Origin: Bog-756 sp963734435
GTDB lineage: Bacteria > Actinomycetota > Acidimicrobiia > Acidimicrobiales > RAAP-2
Reading direction: 5' to 3'
DNA length: 64,000 bases
NCBI GenBank assembly: GCA_963734435.1
Contig: CAVTHA010000002.1
Coordinates: 124,001-188,000 of the forward strand
Positions 55,667 to 64,000 of this stretch are shown one piece after another; within the stretch, counting starts at the first letter, position 1; the number at the start of each line of letters is the position of its first letter. The notes below the pieces were generated by a model. It did no database searches, had not been told where the DNA came from, and was given only the letters and a program-made list of their open reading frames with translations. Both the position numbers and the translations under genes were made by a program.

Positions 55667-57151
55667 ATGACGGACGTCGTCAAGGTCCTGCCCGACCGCG
55701 TGGTCGAGCTTGCGCCGCCCGGCGGGCTCCGGGGCGAGCTCGACAGGCATGTCGGCGCGCTGCCCCGGGTGCGCCGCCACACCCTGCGGCGGTTGCTCCT
55801 GGCCGACGTCTTCGGTCTGGCCTTTGCCGCACTGCTCGGGCCACTGGCGCTCTCGACCCTGGCCGGGGAGCCGGCCGACGCCTCCGAGGTCTACCGCTTC
55901 GACGTGGCCATGATCCCGCTCTTCGTGGCGGTGTTCGCCCTCTACGGCCTCTACCGCGGCGTGACCCGGCGCATCTCGACCAGCGTGTTCTCCGATCTCC
56001 GCAACATCGTGAACGCCCTCATCCTCAGCGGCTTTCTCTATGCCGTCGTGGCTTACGTGGCCGACAACAGCCTCCACTACCAATCGGTGAGCGGGGCCCG
56101 GATCGTCTCGATGTGCGTCATGGCGATGGTGACCGTTCCCCTGGCCCGGGTGATCGCGTTCGGAGTCATCGGCCGCGACTCGCTGGGGACGGTTCCGGTC
56201 ATCGTGGTCGGCACCGGCAAGCTGGCCCAGACCGTCGCCAGCCACCTACGAGCTCACTCGAGCGTGCAGTTCGTGGGGTTCGTCGACGACAACCCGCTGG
56301 GCCGCAGCGATGTCCTCGGCCAGCTCGACCAACTGCCTTCGCCTCTGCCGGGAGTTCCAGGTGGCACGCGTCGTGGTGTGCTTCTCCAGGACCCACCCCG
56401 AGCGGACCACCGAGATGTTGAAGGGTCTGAGCGGCACAGGTGGGGGTGTCCATCGTGCCGCGCTACTACGAGCTCATCACGGCCCGCTCCCACGTGGAGG
56501 ATCTGTCCGGTCTGCCCATGCTCGACATCGCCCCGGCCTCGCTCAGCGCCGGGCGCCCGGTTCCTCAAGCGGACGTTCGACATCGTGGTGTCGTCACTGG
56601 TCCTGCTGGCGGCGTCGCCGGTGCTCGGCGTCATCGCCGTCATGATCAAGGCCACCACGCCCGGCCCCGTCTTCTTCCGTCAGATCCGGACGGGACGCAA
56701 CGAACAGCCCTTCGCCGTCCTGAAGTTCCGAACCATGTACCGTGACGCCGAAGCGCGCCGGCACGAGGTGGAGCACCTCAACGAGATGGATGGGCCGCTG
56801 TTCAAGGTGGCGGACGATCCCCGGGTGACCCGGGTCGGCCGATTGCTGCGCAAGGCCAGCCTGGACGAGATCCCCCAGCTGATCAATGTCTGGAAGGGCG
56901 ACATGTCCCTCGTCGGCCCGCGGCCTTTCGTCGTCTCGGAGGCGATGGAGATCGAGGGGTGGGCCCGCAAGCGATTCGAGGCGCGGCCGGGCATGACCGG
57001 CCTGTGGCAGGTCTCGGGCCGAAACGAGCTCTCCCACCTCGAGCTCTGCCGGCTCGACTACCTGTACGTGGCCTCGTGGTCGTTCTGGTGGGACATGCAG
57101 ATCCTCTGGCAGACCCCGGTGACGGTCTTCCGGGGCCGCGGCGCTTCCTGA
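55667..57151 (+). CDS. Polyprenyl-phosphate sugar phosphotransferase (WbaP/EpsL-like), compensating frameshifts
   Basis: About 495 residues. Five hydrophobic helices (LLLADVFGLAFAALLGPL to VSMCVMAMVTVPLARV) and a Rossmann-like domain (VPVIVVGTGKLAQTVASHLR) lead to the catalytic C-terminus: FLKRTFDIVVSSLVLLAASP, TPGPVFFRQIRTGRNEQPF, VLKFRTMYRDAEARRHEVEH, KASLDEIPQLINVWKGDMSL and VGPRPF, GMTGLWQVSGRNELS. This enzyme transfers a sugar-1-phosphate to undecaprenyl phosphate and starts the repeat unit. Three single-base shifts between 56340 and 56570 move the frame three times, returning to the original. It completes the glycan locus after the carrier-protein cassette. Confidence 0.85.
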   Translation: MTDVVKVLPDRVVELAPPGGLRGELDRHVGALPRVRRHTLRRLLLADVFGLAFAALLGPLALSTLAGEPADASEVYRFDVAMIPLFVAVFALYGLYRGVTRRISTSVFSDLRNIVNALILSGFLYAVVAYVADNSLHYQSVSGARIVSMCVMAMVTVPLARVIAFGVIGRDSLGTVPVIVVGTGKLAQTVASHLRAHSSVQFVGFVDDNPLGRSDVLGQLDQLPSPLPGVPGGTRRGVLLQDPPRADHRDVEGSERHRWGCPSCRATTSSSRPAPTWRICPVCPCSTSPRPRSAPGARFLKRTFDIVVSSLVLLAASPVLGVIAVMIKATTPGPVFFRQIRTGRNEQPFAVLKFRTMYRDAEARRHEVEHLNEMDGPLFKVADDPRVTRVGRLLRKASLDEIPQLINVWKGDMSLVGPRPFVVSEAMEIEGWARKRFEARPGMTGLWQVSGRNELSHLELCRLDYLYVASWSFWWDMQILWQTPVTVFRGRGAS

Positions 57152-57182
57152 GCGGCGACCGGCAGCTGGGTATGGGCCCTCC

Positions 57183-58284
57183 TTACGCCGCGGCCCGCTC
57201 CTCGTCGACCACCTGACGCAGCCGCGTGGCGAACCGCTGGCCCGAGAACCGCCCGGCGTGGGCACGCAGCCGGGCCGGATCCCAAGCCGTGGCGGCCAGG
57301 CGCTCGATGCCCTGAGCGATCGACTCCGGTTCGGGCTGGTCGAAGAAGACGCCGGTGGTGCCCTCCACGGTGGTGTCGAGGAACCCGCCCCAGCGAAGGG
57401 CGACGGTCGGCTTGCCGAAGGCGGCCGCCTCCACCGGGGTCAGCCCGAAGTCCTCGTGGGAGGCGGCCACCAGGCCGGCAGCGGAGCGGTAGAGCCAGCG
57501 GAGGCCGGCGTCGCTCACCTGGCCGGCCATCGAGACGTTGGGCGGGGCCCCGGCGCGGATCGAGGCCGCCAGCGGTCCGGTCCCCACCACCACCAGGCGG
57601 CGCTCGGGGAGCTGGCGGAAGGCGGCCACCACCGCCTCGACGTTCTTGTAGGGGAGCAGCCTCGAGACGCAGAGGAAGAAGCCGGGCTCGAGCCCGGGCA
57701 CCGGTTCAGCCGGACCGTCGGTGTCCAAATCGACCGGCGGGTGGAGGATCTCGGCTTCGATCCCGTAGAGGTCGGCTACCCGGGCCCGGACGGCCCGGGA
57801 GTTGACCAGGTAGCGGTCGGCGGACGCCGCCGCCCGCCGGTCCCACCGCCGGAGGGCGGGAGCCATCGCCGACAGGGCGACCGCCGACCAGCGGGAGGCC
57901 CCGCCCAGGTAGCGCTCCGGCTGGTAGAGCCAGCGGGCCGGCGTGTGGCAGTAGACGACCTTGCGCCCGCTCACCCGGGCCCCGTGGGCCCAGCCGCTCG
58001 ACGAGCAGACGGTCACCTCGGCGTCGACGGACAGCCGGGAGAATGCCGGGGCGAGGACCGGAAGCGCCAGTCGGTGATGGTGGCGCAGCACGCCCACCCG
58101 GTCGAGCGGGAGGGGCCGCACGTCCAAGGTCGGCGAACTCGGGGAAGGTGCGCGTCGGGTCGTAGAGCGAGGTGTGGATCGGGGCGTCGGGGAAGGCGTC
58201 GGCCATGGAGAGGACCACCCGCTCGGCCCCGCCGCGCTGGGTCAGGTAGTCGTGAACCAGGGCGACATCACCCTCTGCGGTCAC
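57183..58284 (-). CDS. GT4-family glycosyltransferase (one frameshift)
   Basis: About 366 residues. GTG at 58284 (VTAEGDVALVHDYLTQRGGA) overlaps the stop of the NTF2-like gene. VALVHDYLTQRGGAERVVLS is the classic GT4 opening; after a shift near 58130 the frame continues with VTVCSSSGWAHGARV, VYCHTPARWLYQPERYLG, ADRYLVNSRAVRARVADLYG, FLCVSRLLPYKNVEAVVAAF and ASHEDFGLTPVEAAAFGKPT. The organisation resembles mannosyl- and rhamnosyltransferases of exopolysaccharide loci. It converges on the phosphotransferase gene. Confidence 0.8.
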
Positions 58285-58673
58285 GCGAATGCGGCGGCCA
58301 CCGCGGCGGTGTCGAGGAGGGTGTCGACCGTCTTCACCTTCCCGTCGGCCAGCTGCCAGATCTGCACCTCTTCCATGTCCACCCCGCGTCCCTTGGGGCT
58401 GGTGAAGGCGACGTGCAGCCAGGTGATCACCAGGTCCCCGTCGGAGAGCATGGCCTTGAGGGTGAAGTCGGTGAAGGTGAGCTCAGCCAGCTGGGCGAAG
58501 AAGTCGGGGAGTGATCGCTTGCCCTCGTAGACGCCGAACCAGGGTGCGGCGTCGCGGTCGGCCGCGTTCACCGCCCAGCGGACGTCCTTGGCCACCAACC
58601 CCATCACGGCCAGCAGGTCGCCGCGGCCGAGAGCCTCGGTGACGGACTTGACGATCTCGGTATTGGACGGCAT
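58281..58673 (-). CDS. SnoaL/NTF2-like protein
   Basis: 130 residues. IVKSVTEALGRGDLLAVMGL followed by LVAKDVRWAVNAA and several beta strands (FTLKAMLSDGDLVITWLHVA, EVQIWQLADGKVKTVDTLLD) form the cone-shaped NTF2-like fold used by SnoaL-type cyclases, isomerases and small-molecule binders. Start at 58673 is preceded by AGGAGG. The stop overlaps the GTG of the glycosyltransferase, so the two form an operon. No catalytic residues can be assigned. Confidence 0.75.
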   Translation of the reverse strand: MPSNTEIVKSVTEALGRGDLLAVMGLVAKDVRWAVNAADRDAAPWFGVYEGKRSLPDFFAQLAELTFTDFTLKAMLSDGDLVITWLHVAFTSPKGRGVDMEEVQIWQLADGKVKTVDTLLDTAAVAAAFA

Positions 58674-58764
58674 TGGCCTCCTGTCGATCGGACGGGCCCG
58701 GGACCGGGCTCGATGGGTCGGATGCGGGACGGATCGGCGCTTGGCGGCCGGATCTTGAGCGTAC

Positions 58765-59408
58765 GTGCCCTCTGCTCGCCACACGGTGATGTCAGGGCCG
58801 AGCCGGCCCGGGCCGGCGGAGACCGACCGCTACCATCTCGACGTTCGCGTCCTCTTCGTCTGTACCGCCAACATCTGCCGGTCGCCCATGGCCGCCGCCC
58901 TCTTCGCCGCCCATGCCCGCCTCCGGAATGCCACCCCCGAGGTGTCCTCGGCCGGCACCGACGCCGGCCGGCCTTCGATCCCCGACACGGTTCCCCCCGA
59001 GGTGACCGAGGTCATGGCCCGCCGCGGTATCGACCTGGGCGGCCACCGGGGCCGCGAGCTGACCCGGTCGGCGCTCCTCGATACCGACCTGGTGATCGGG
59101 ATGGGCCGCCGCCATGTCCGCGAGTCGGTGGTCTTGGACCCGACCTGCTTCACCCGCGCCTTCACCCTCACCGAGCTGGTGGAGCGGGGGCGCTCATCGG
59201 CACCCGGCCGGCCGGCCAGGAGATCGGATCCTGGGTCACGGCGGCCCAGGGGGACCGGACCCGCCAGGCGCTCGGCCGGCGCTCGGACGTCGACGACGTC
59301 CCCGATCCCTATGGCGGTCCGTTGGCCGGCTACCGGGCCACCGCCTCCCAGCTGGACGAGTTGACCGGGCAGTTGGCGGCGCTGATATGGCCGGAGCCGG
59401 ACCGGTAG
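58765..59408 (+). CDS. Low-molecular-weight protein tyrosine phosphatase (one frameshift)
   Basis: About 215 residues with an N-terminal extension. The P-loop CTANICRSPMAAALF (CX5R) is intact, followed by VSSAGTDAGRPSIPDTVPPE and GHRGRELTRSALLDTDLVIG, and, after a shift near 59193, VDDVPDPYGGPLAGYR with the general-acid Asp. GTG at 58765 gives an N-terminal extension; ATG at 58789 is an alternative start. The Wzb/Etp-type enzymes dephosphorylate the tyrosine-autokinase of the same polysaccharide system, here presumably the BY-kinase at 40626-42197. Confidence 0.8.
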
Positions 59409-59556
59409 CCGCCAGGCGTCACCGCCGTGTCACCTCCCGGGAGGGACGGGTCGGCCCGACGAGATGTGCGGTTCGGAGAGCCGCTCGCGGGTCCGGGAAG
59501 CATCTGCCGGTCCACCATGCGTGCGGGAGCTACCGGCGAGATGCGAACATGGCGCG

Positions 59557-60033
59557 GTGGTCGAAGGGTGCCAGATCCGCGAGCTGCCCGACGGCGGGCG
59601 GGAATTCGTCCTCGACGATCCGGTGCTCTCGTTCATCCGCGTCGATGAACAGTCGAGGCTCCAATTCGGGCGGACCGAGGTGGTGATCACCAGTCCATTC
59701 GTGCTCGAGCTCAAGGGGACGGTGCACTTTCTCGACCCGCGACGTCATGACGCGCTGGGTCCGCTCGTAGCGCTCTACCCCGGTGCGGTGCGCTGGCTGT
59801 GGACCTCGGTCGAGGGTGAGATGACCGTCGTGTTCCGAAACGGCAACACCGTGAGAGTCCCGCCGGCGCCGGCCGCCAGGGCGTGGTCGGTGGGGAGTGC
59901 CTACTCCCTGCCCGACCCCAGCGCGCTCAGCCCGCCCGGTCGAGCAGCTCGGGGTGGCGGGCCGCCACCATGCGGTGCATGCCCTGGCGCCATCCGACGG
60001 TGGTGGCGCCGACCAGCCGGTGCATGCGGGTGA
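59557..60033 (+). CDS. DUF6188-like hypothetical protein
   Basis: At most 158 residues. IRELPDGGREFVLDDPVLSF, LQFGRTEVVITSPFVLEL, YPGAVRWLWTSVEGEMTVVF and RNGNTVRVPPAPAARAWSVG show a small beta-rich domain of the kind found in short actinobacterial hypothetical proteins. The C-terminal 35 residues overlap the epimerase gene on the other strand by about 107 bases and look low-complexity, so the real protein may end earlier. Function unknown. Confidence 0.5.
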   Translation: MVEGCQIRELPDGGREFVLDDPVLSFIRVDEQSRLQFGRTEVVITSPFVLELKGTVHFLDPRRHDALGPLVALYPGAVRWLWTSVEGEMTVVFRNGNTVRVPPAPAARAWSVGSAYSLPDPSALSPPGRAARGGGPPPCGACPGAIRRWWRRPAGACG

Positions 60034-60856
60034 GGTCGATCTGGACGCTGTCGATGGTGTCCCGAGTCGACGCGAAGTGGGCGGGCACACCGGTCAGCTC
60101 CGAGAGGTAGCCGCACCATTCCTCGATGCTGGCGGCCTGGTCGCCGCCCCAGTTGACGGTGGTAGCGGGGATGGAGGCCGCGCCGAGCAGGGAGGGGACC
60201 ATGGCGGCGATGTCGTCCTCGTGGATCGGGTGGTAGACGGAGGGCGCGTCGACATGGACGGGGATCTCGCTCCCGTTGAGCATCATCTCGAGGTGGATGG
60301 CCGGCCAGCCGCCGCCGTCGCCGTACGGGACGGAGAGGCGGGCCACGGTGGTCGGGAGGCCGAAGCGCACGGCCGCCCACCGGGCGGTGGCCTCGGCGCC
60401 GATCTTGCAGATGCTGTAGGTCCGCAGGAATGGCCATACCCCGTGGTTGTCGCCGAGCTCGTCCTCCTCGGCGAACACGTGGTGCCCCATCGGCTTGTAG
60501 ACCCCGGTCGTCGAGCAGTGGAGGAAGGCGCGGGCCTCCTGGTGGTGTTCCATGAGGGACGCCAGCCCGCCGCAGTTGGCCTGGAGATCGAGGTTCCAGT
60601 CGTTGGTCTTGGACACGGCGAAATTGATCACGTAGTCCGCCTCCGGTGGGAGCGACGCCACGTCACCGGAACCGAGGTCTATGGCCACGCAGCGGACCCC
60701 GGCCCGTTCCAGGCGCTGTCGGGCAGCCACATCCTTGAACCGGGCGGCCCCGATCACCTGGTTGCGTACCGCCAGGGCGACGGCCACCGGTTCGGCCACC
60801 TGGCCGGTGACCCCGGTGACCACGATGGTGCTTCCCTCGAGGGACACAGCGCTCAT
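59927..60856 (-). CDS. NAD-dependent epimerase/dehydratase family protein
   Basis: 309 residues from the ATG at 60856, with GGAGGAG upstream. Extended short-chain dehydrogenase layout: STIVVTGVTGQVAEPVAVAL (variant of the GxxGxxG NAD loop), CVAIDLGSGDVASLPPEADY, the Ser-x-x-x-Tyr-like SICKIGAEA following FLHCSTTGVYKPMG, and ARLSVPYGDGGGWPA. In the usual catalytic motif YxxxK the Tyr here is in TYSICKIGA, with Lys four residues later, so the SDR active site is intact. Substrate is unknown, perhaps a nucleotide sugar or steroid-like compound. Confidence 0.8.
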   Translation of the reverse strand: MSAVSLEGSTIVVTGVTGQVAEPVAVALAVRNQVIGAARFKDVAARQRLERAGVRCVAIDLGSGDVASLPPEADYVINFAVSKTNDWNLDLQANCGGLASLMEHHQEARAFLHCSTTGVYKPMGHHVFAEEDELGDNHGVWPFLRTYSICKIGAEATARWAAVRFGLPTTVARLSVPYGDGGGWPAIHLEMMLNGSEIPVHVDAPSVYHPIHEDDIAAMVPSLLGAASIPATTVNWGGDQAASIEEWCGYLSELTGVPAHFASTRDTIDSVQIDLTRMHRLVGATTVGWRQGMHRMVAARHPELLDRAG

Positions 60857-61082
60857 CGGGCTCCTCCCCACTTGCCCGGCCAGGGGGGTCGGGCGGCGGC
60901 CGATCCTACCGACCCGGGAGAGGCACCCTGACGGTCGTCGCCTGTGGACATCGCACCCCGGGCTGAGCCATACTGTTTGTTCCGCCCGGTTTCTTCGTTT
61001 GGCCCAATCCCCCCAGGTCAGCGGAGCGAACGCCAGGTGGATTGAGCAGTGATTCCGACAGTTTCCAGGAAGTGACGTTCCC

Positions 61083-61313
61083 ATGAGTGCCATCTGGCGC
61101 AAGCACGCTGCCTGCCGGGGCATCGATCCGGATGTGTTCTACCCCGTTTCCGACGAGGAGGCCGGTGAGGCCAAGGCCGTCTGCGGTGTATGCCCGGTGC
61201 GGGAGGCGTGCCTCGAGCACGCCCTGGCTCACCGGGAGCGTGAGGGGATCTGGGGCGGCACCACCGAGCGTGAGCGGCGTCGGATCCACCGCCAGCGGCG
61301 CAAGTCCGCCTGA
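61083..61313 (+). CDS. WhiB family iron-sulfur transcriptional regulator
   Basis: 76 residues. Four cysteines in the WhiB spacing (C11, then CGVCPVREACLEHAL) coordinate a [4Fe-4S] cluster; the turn GIWGGTTERERRR and the basic C-terminus (RRIHRQRRKSA) form the DNA- and sigma-binding end. WhiB proteins are restricted to actinobacteria and their phages and respond to nitric oxide or redox signals. The preceding 226 bases are non-coding and presumably hold its promoter. Confidence 0.95.
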   Translation: MSAIWRKHAACRGIDPDVFYPVSDEEAGEAKAVCGVCPVREACLEHALAHREREGIWGGTTERERRRIHRQRRKSA

Positions 61314-61422
61314 GCCGCCGGGCGGCCCGCCCGCTCCCGGCCGCCGCCGGGCTGCCGAACTCCGCCGACAGCTGCTGTCCCACCACGCCGGGGACGACCG
61401 CGAGTCGCGGTCGTTGGCCATC

Positions 61423-61911
61423 ATGGTGGCTGAGCTGGGCCGCCTGGAACGGCCCTTCGACGAGGACGCCGACCTGACCCATGTCACCGCGTCGGCCGTC
61501 GTCGTCGGCCCCCGCGGTGTGGTCCTCCACCGGCATCGCCGCCTTCACCGGTGGATGCAGCCCGGTGGCCACATCGACCCGGGCGAGGCACCGGAGGACG
61601 CGGTGGTCCGCGAGTGCGTCGAGGAGACGGGGTTGGAGGTTTCCCATCCGCCGAGCGGTCCCGAGCTCGTCCACGTCGACGTCCACCCGGCGGCGGCCGG
61701 ACATGTGCATCTGGACCTCCGCTATCTGCTGCGGGCGGACGACGCCGACCCGTCGCCTGGCCCTGGCGAGAGTCCGGAGGTGGCCTGGTTCAGCTGGCCG
61801 GATGCCGAGGACATGGCCGACGAGGCGCTGGTCGGCGCGCTGGTGGCCGCCCGTAGGCTGACCGGCGATTCGGATGGTGTGGAAGGCGGAGGAAGAATGG
61901 CCGATGGCTGA
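61423..61911 (+). CDS. Nudix hydrolase
   Basis: The Nudix box GHIDPGEAPEDAVVRECVEE-TG is complete and matches GX5EX7REUXEEXGU. Before it, DADLTHVTASAVVVGPRGVV is the first strand. The ATG at 61423 is the first standard start codon, but the in-frame sequence upstream (AAELRRQLLSHHAGDDRESR) looks like the family N-terminus, so the true start is nearer 61310, where a usual start codon is missing. Nudix enzymes hydrolyse nucleoside diphosphates linked to another group. It ends in overlap with the next gene. Confidence 0.8.
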   Translation: MVAELGRLERPFDEDADLTHVTASAVVVGPRGVVLHRHRRLHRWMQPGGHIDPGEAPEDAVVRECVEETGLEVSHPPSGPELVHVDVHPAAAGHVHLDLRYLLRADDADPSPGPGESPEVAWFSWPDAEDMADEALVGALVAARRLTGDSDGVEGGGRMADG

Positions 61912-62620
61912 ACCGATGGAGGTCCTGATCGAGGTGCAGGCGCACGACACCCTGCTCGATCAGCTGCACCATCGCATCGAGGCCTTGCCCGAGCGGGCCG
62001 AACTCCGCGCCGTCGAGCAGCGCCGGGCCGCCCTGGCGGTGGAGCTGGCCCAGGTCCAGGCGGCCGTGGACGACCTGGCCGGCCGGCAACGCCAGCTGGA
62101 GGAGCGGATCGCCACTGCCGCCGACCGCCGCCACGCCATCGAGCAGCGCATGCGATCGGGCGATATGCCGATGTCTCGGGACCTCCAGGCCATGGACCAC
62201 GAGGTCCAGCAACTCGGAGCCCGACAGGCTCAGTTCGAGGACGAGGAGATCGCGCTGCTGGAGGAAGAGGAGCCCCTCGATGCCGTGCTGTCGGAGCACC
62301 AGGCCGCCGTGGCTGCGCTCGACGGGGAACGCCATCGGCTCCAGGCTGCGGTGGCCCAGACGGAACAGGGGATCCGGGCGAGCATCGCCGAGGAGGAGTC
62401 CCGTCGGGCCGCCTGCGCCACGGACCTCCCGGCGGATCTGGCCGAACGCTACGAGTTCCTCCGGTCCCGCCTCGGTGGGGTGGGGGCGGCCCGCCTGGTG
62501 GGGGACCGCTGCGACGGTTGTCACCTGACCTTGCCGGCGGTCGATGTGGAACGTATCCGCAACCTTCCTCTGGAGCAGTTCGCCACCTGCCCGCAGTGCG
62601 ATCGCATCCTGGTGCGCTGA
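61904..62620 (+). CDS. Coiled-coil protein with C-terminal zinc ribbon
   Basis: 238 residues. About 170 residues of heptad-rich helix (RRAALAVELAQVQAAVDDLA, QRQLEERIATAADRRHAIEQ, ARQAQFEDEEIALLEEEEPL) are followed by a four-Cys zinc ribbon (CDGCHLTLPAVDVERI and FATCPQCDRI). This CT398/DUF164-like family is conserved in actinobacteria; a role in nucleic-acid handling or as a protein chaperone has been suggested. Start ATG at 61904 overlaps the Nudix stop, and a histidine phosphatase gene follows. Confidence 0.85.
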   Translation: MAEPMEVLIEVQAHDTLLDQLHHRIEALPERAELRAVEQRRAALAVELAQVQAAVDDLAGRQRQLEERIATAADRRHAIEQRMRSGDMPMSRDLQAMDHEVQQLGARQAQFEDEEIALLEEEEPLDAVLSEHQAAVAALDGERHRLQAAVAQTEQGIRASIAEEESRRAACATDLPADLAERYEFLRSRLGGVGAARLVGDRCDGCHLTLPAVDVERIRNLPLEQFATCPQCDRILVR

Positions 62621-62647
62621 CCCGGTGCCAGCCCGGACCCCGACCGG

Positions 62648-63242
62648 ATGCTGATCCTGGTCCGCCACGGCGAGTCGACGGGCAACGCCGACGGGCTGCT
62701 GCTCGGGCGCATCGACGCCGCGCTCACCCCGCGGGGCCTGGCCCAGGCGCGGTCGCTCGGCCCTTCGCTGGACGGGGTGACCCGGATGGTCTCGAGCCCG
62801 CTGGCCCGCGCCCGGGACACGGCGGACGCCCTCGGGACGGGCTTGCCGGTGGAGATCGACGAACGCTGGGTGGAGGTCGACTACGGGGAGTTCGACGGTC
62901 GGCCGCTCGGTTCGGTGCCCGACGAGGTCTGGACCAGATGGCGATCGGACCAGGACTACCGCCCCCCGGGGGGCGAGTCCCTCCGGGACGCGGGGACTCG
63001 GGTCCGCGCCGCCTGTGAGGAGCTCTTCGCCACTGACGGGTCAGGGGCGCGAGGACCGGGTGCGGTGGTGGTGGTGAGCCACGTGTCGCCCATCAAGCTG
63101 GCCACCTGCTGGGCCCTCGGCCTGGACGACGGGGAGCTGGCGCCTCTACTTGGCCACGGCATCGATCACCCGGATCAGTTGGGGCACGGGAGGGCCGGTG
63201 CTCAGCACGTTCAACGAGACACCGTGGTCGGTGCCGGGATGA
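62648..63242 (+). CDS. Histidine phosphatase (phosphoglycerate-mutase-like), one frameshift
   Basis: About 198 residues. MLILVRHGESTGNADGLLLG carries the RHG catalytic signature; VSSPLARARDTADAL, ERWVEVDYGEFDG and VVVSHVSPIKLATCWAL with the second catalytic His follow. A shift near 63143 restores the expected C-terminus (RLYLATASITRISWGTGGPV, LSTFNETPWSVPG) and the stop at 63240-63242. The order zinc-ribbon gene then histidine phosphatase is a conserved actinobacterial neighbourhood, the phosphatase often being fused with or close to RNase HI. Confidence 0.8.
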
Positions 63243-63254
63243 CTCGACCGGATC

Positions 63255-63890
63255 TCACGGCTCTTGCCGGTTGAGCAACTCGCCGACGGCGGAGCCCATG
63301 GCGTGTTCGGCCGCGGATGGCGAAAGTCCCGCCTCGAAACGCAGCCCACACCAAGACTGCCAGCCGGTGGTGTAGTCGAGCATGTCGATGAGGAGGTCGG
63401 GCTCGCCCGCGTGCGAGGCGATCTCGGGGCCCAGTGTCACCTCGAGCTGACGTCGCAGCAACGCCCGCTGTCGGTCGAGGACTTCGGTGAGCCCCGGGGT
63501 GTCCAACTGCATGGCATGGACAACTCGCATCACCGGTCCAGTGGCTTCGAACAGCTTCCGGCGCTGCCGGCAGATCGCCCCGATGCGGGCGGGCAACGGA
63601 CCGTGCGGCGGGATGATGGCGACAAAGGACCGGTGACGCCCGGCCTGCAGCTCGGCGGCCAGGCCGATAACCACCTCGAGCCGCTTGAAGTGGTGGAAGA
63701 CCAAGCGGGTGGAGACGCCGGCCTGCCGGGCCACCTGGCGGCTGGTCGGGCGGGGATTGCCGGCCTCGATGAGGTCGATGGCGGCGTGAACGATGTTCCG
63801 ACGGGTGCGCAGGCCGCGCTCCCGCCGACGGTCCGACGGACGGCCGTCATCACCGGCGTCCGCGCCGGACCAAGCTGTTGCCCCTGCCAT
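63255..63890 (-). CDS. TetR family transcriptional regulator
   Basis: 211 residues. The N-terminal HTH is RTRRNIVHAAIDLIEAGNPR then TSRQVARQAGVSTRLVFHHF, matching the TetR domain with the recognition helix ending in a Phe-His-His-Phe. The C-terminal ligand domain (about 140 residues, RQRRKLFEATGPVMRVVHAM) is variable. It starts at ATG 63890 with the last 110 bases of the window upstream; no gene is visible there. Its target is unknown. Confidence 0.85.
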   Translation of the reverse strand: MAGATAWSGADAGDDGRPSDRRRERGLRTRRNIVHAAIDLIEAGNPRPTSRQVARQAGVSTRLVFHHFKRLEVVIGLAAELQAGRHRSFVAIIPPHGPLPARIGAICRQRRKLFEATGPVMRVVHAMQLDTPGLTEVLDRQRALLRRQLEVTLGPEIASHAGEPDLLIDMLDYTTGWQSWCGLRFEAGLSPSAAEHAMGSAVGELLNRQEP

Positions 63891-64000
63891 GCCCCATCTC
63901 CCTGCCCGCCGTGCAGGCTAGGCCGGATGGGGTCGGAATAATCGTCGCGGCACCCCTGCCCGGTCCGCCCCCGGGTCAGTTCGGTTGTGCCCGAGGTGAG

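Overview
The window looks like a chromosomal segment of a high-GC actinobacterium, most likely Acidimicrobiia or a close relative. The evidence is very high GC throughout, many GTG starts with GTGA/ATGA overlaps, a WhiB regulator, a PimB-like mannosyltransferase, a class II (B12-dependent) ribonucleotide reductase, a class E-type sortase, and a secreted protein with the 42-residue 'GYWEVASDGGIFAFGDAG' repeats common in Acidimicrobiia. That taxonomic placement is inference. I see no rRNA, tRNA, CRISPR array, insertion sequence or phage gene.

Layout. 1-8 kb: metabolic and regulatory genes (MFS transporter fragment, methyltransferase, hydrolase, a PAS-GGDEF-EAL signalling protein, a DapB-like dehydrogenase, a GlxA regulator with a DJ-1/PfpI partner, and panD). 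8.4-10 kb: a membrane-anchored FnIII plus repeat protein. 10-15 kb: an amino-acid catabolic block (class III transaminase, Lrp/AsnC regulator, relic of an aldehyde dehydrogenase, alanine dehydrogenase, methylmalonate/malonate-semialdehyde dehydrogenase) that fits beta-alanine degradation. 15-29 kb: lipid and general metabolism (hydrolase, acyl-CoA synthetase, QueG, PimB-like GT, SRPBCC, LLM flavoprotein, AlaC-like transaminase, SMP-30, acetoacetate decarboxylase-like, PlsC, ACT protein, glycerol kinase). 29.1-32.3 kb: nrdJ with a strong promoter, a pair of NrdR-box-like sites and a structured leader. 33.6-34.8 kb: a tiny LPFTG surface protein facing its probable sortase.

35-59 kb is a large exopolysaccharide/cell-surface glycan locus: DUF4012 protein, acyltransferase, at least seven glycosyltransferase domains, a Wzz/BY-kinase, an O-antigen-ligase/Wzy-type membrane protein, a WbaP-like initiating phosphotransferase and a low-molecular-weight tyrosine phosphatase. 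No Wzx flippase is visible. Embedded in it (49.2-55.6 kb) is the most interesting element: a contiguous cassette of 4'-phosphopantetheinyl transferase, an atypical acyl carrier protein, an acyl-CoA-dehydrogenase-like flavoprotein, a seryl-tRNA-synthetase-like amino acid:[carrier protein] ligase, a DUF1839 protein and a GH2/beta-mannosidase-like protein. The parts suggest that an amino acid is activated, loaded on a dedicated carrier, perhaps oxidised there, and then delivered to an acceptor, possibly a glycan.

59.5-64 kb: conserved actinobacterial housekeeping genes (DUF6188-like protein, epimerase, WhiB, Nudix, coiled-coil zinc ribbon protein, histidine phosphatase, TetR).

About fifteen genes carry apparent single-base frameshifts although the protein family continues intact in the next frame. 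They cluster at 2.2-4.6 kb and 50.8-58.2 kb. Sequencing or assembly indels are the simplest explanation, so these entries are annotated as genes spanning the shift.
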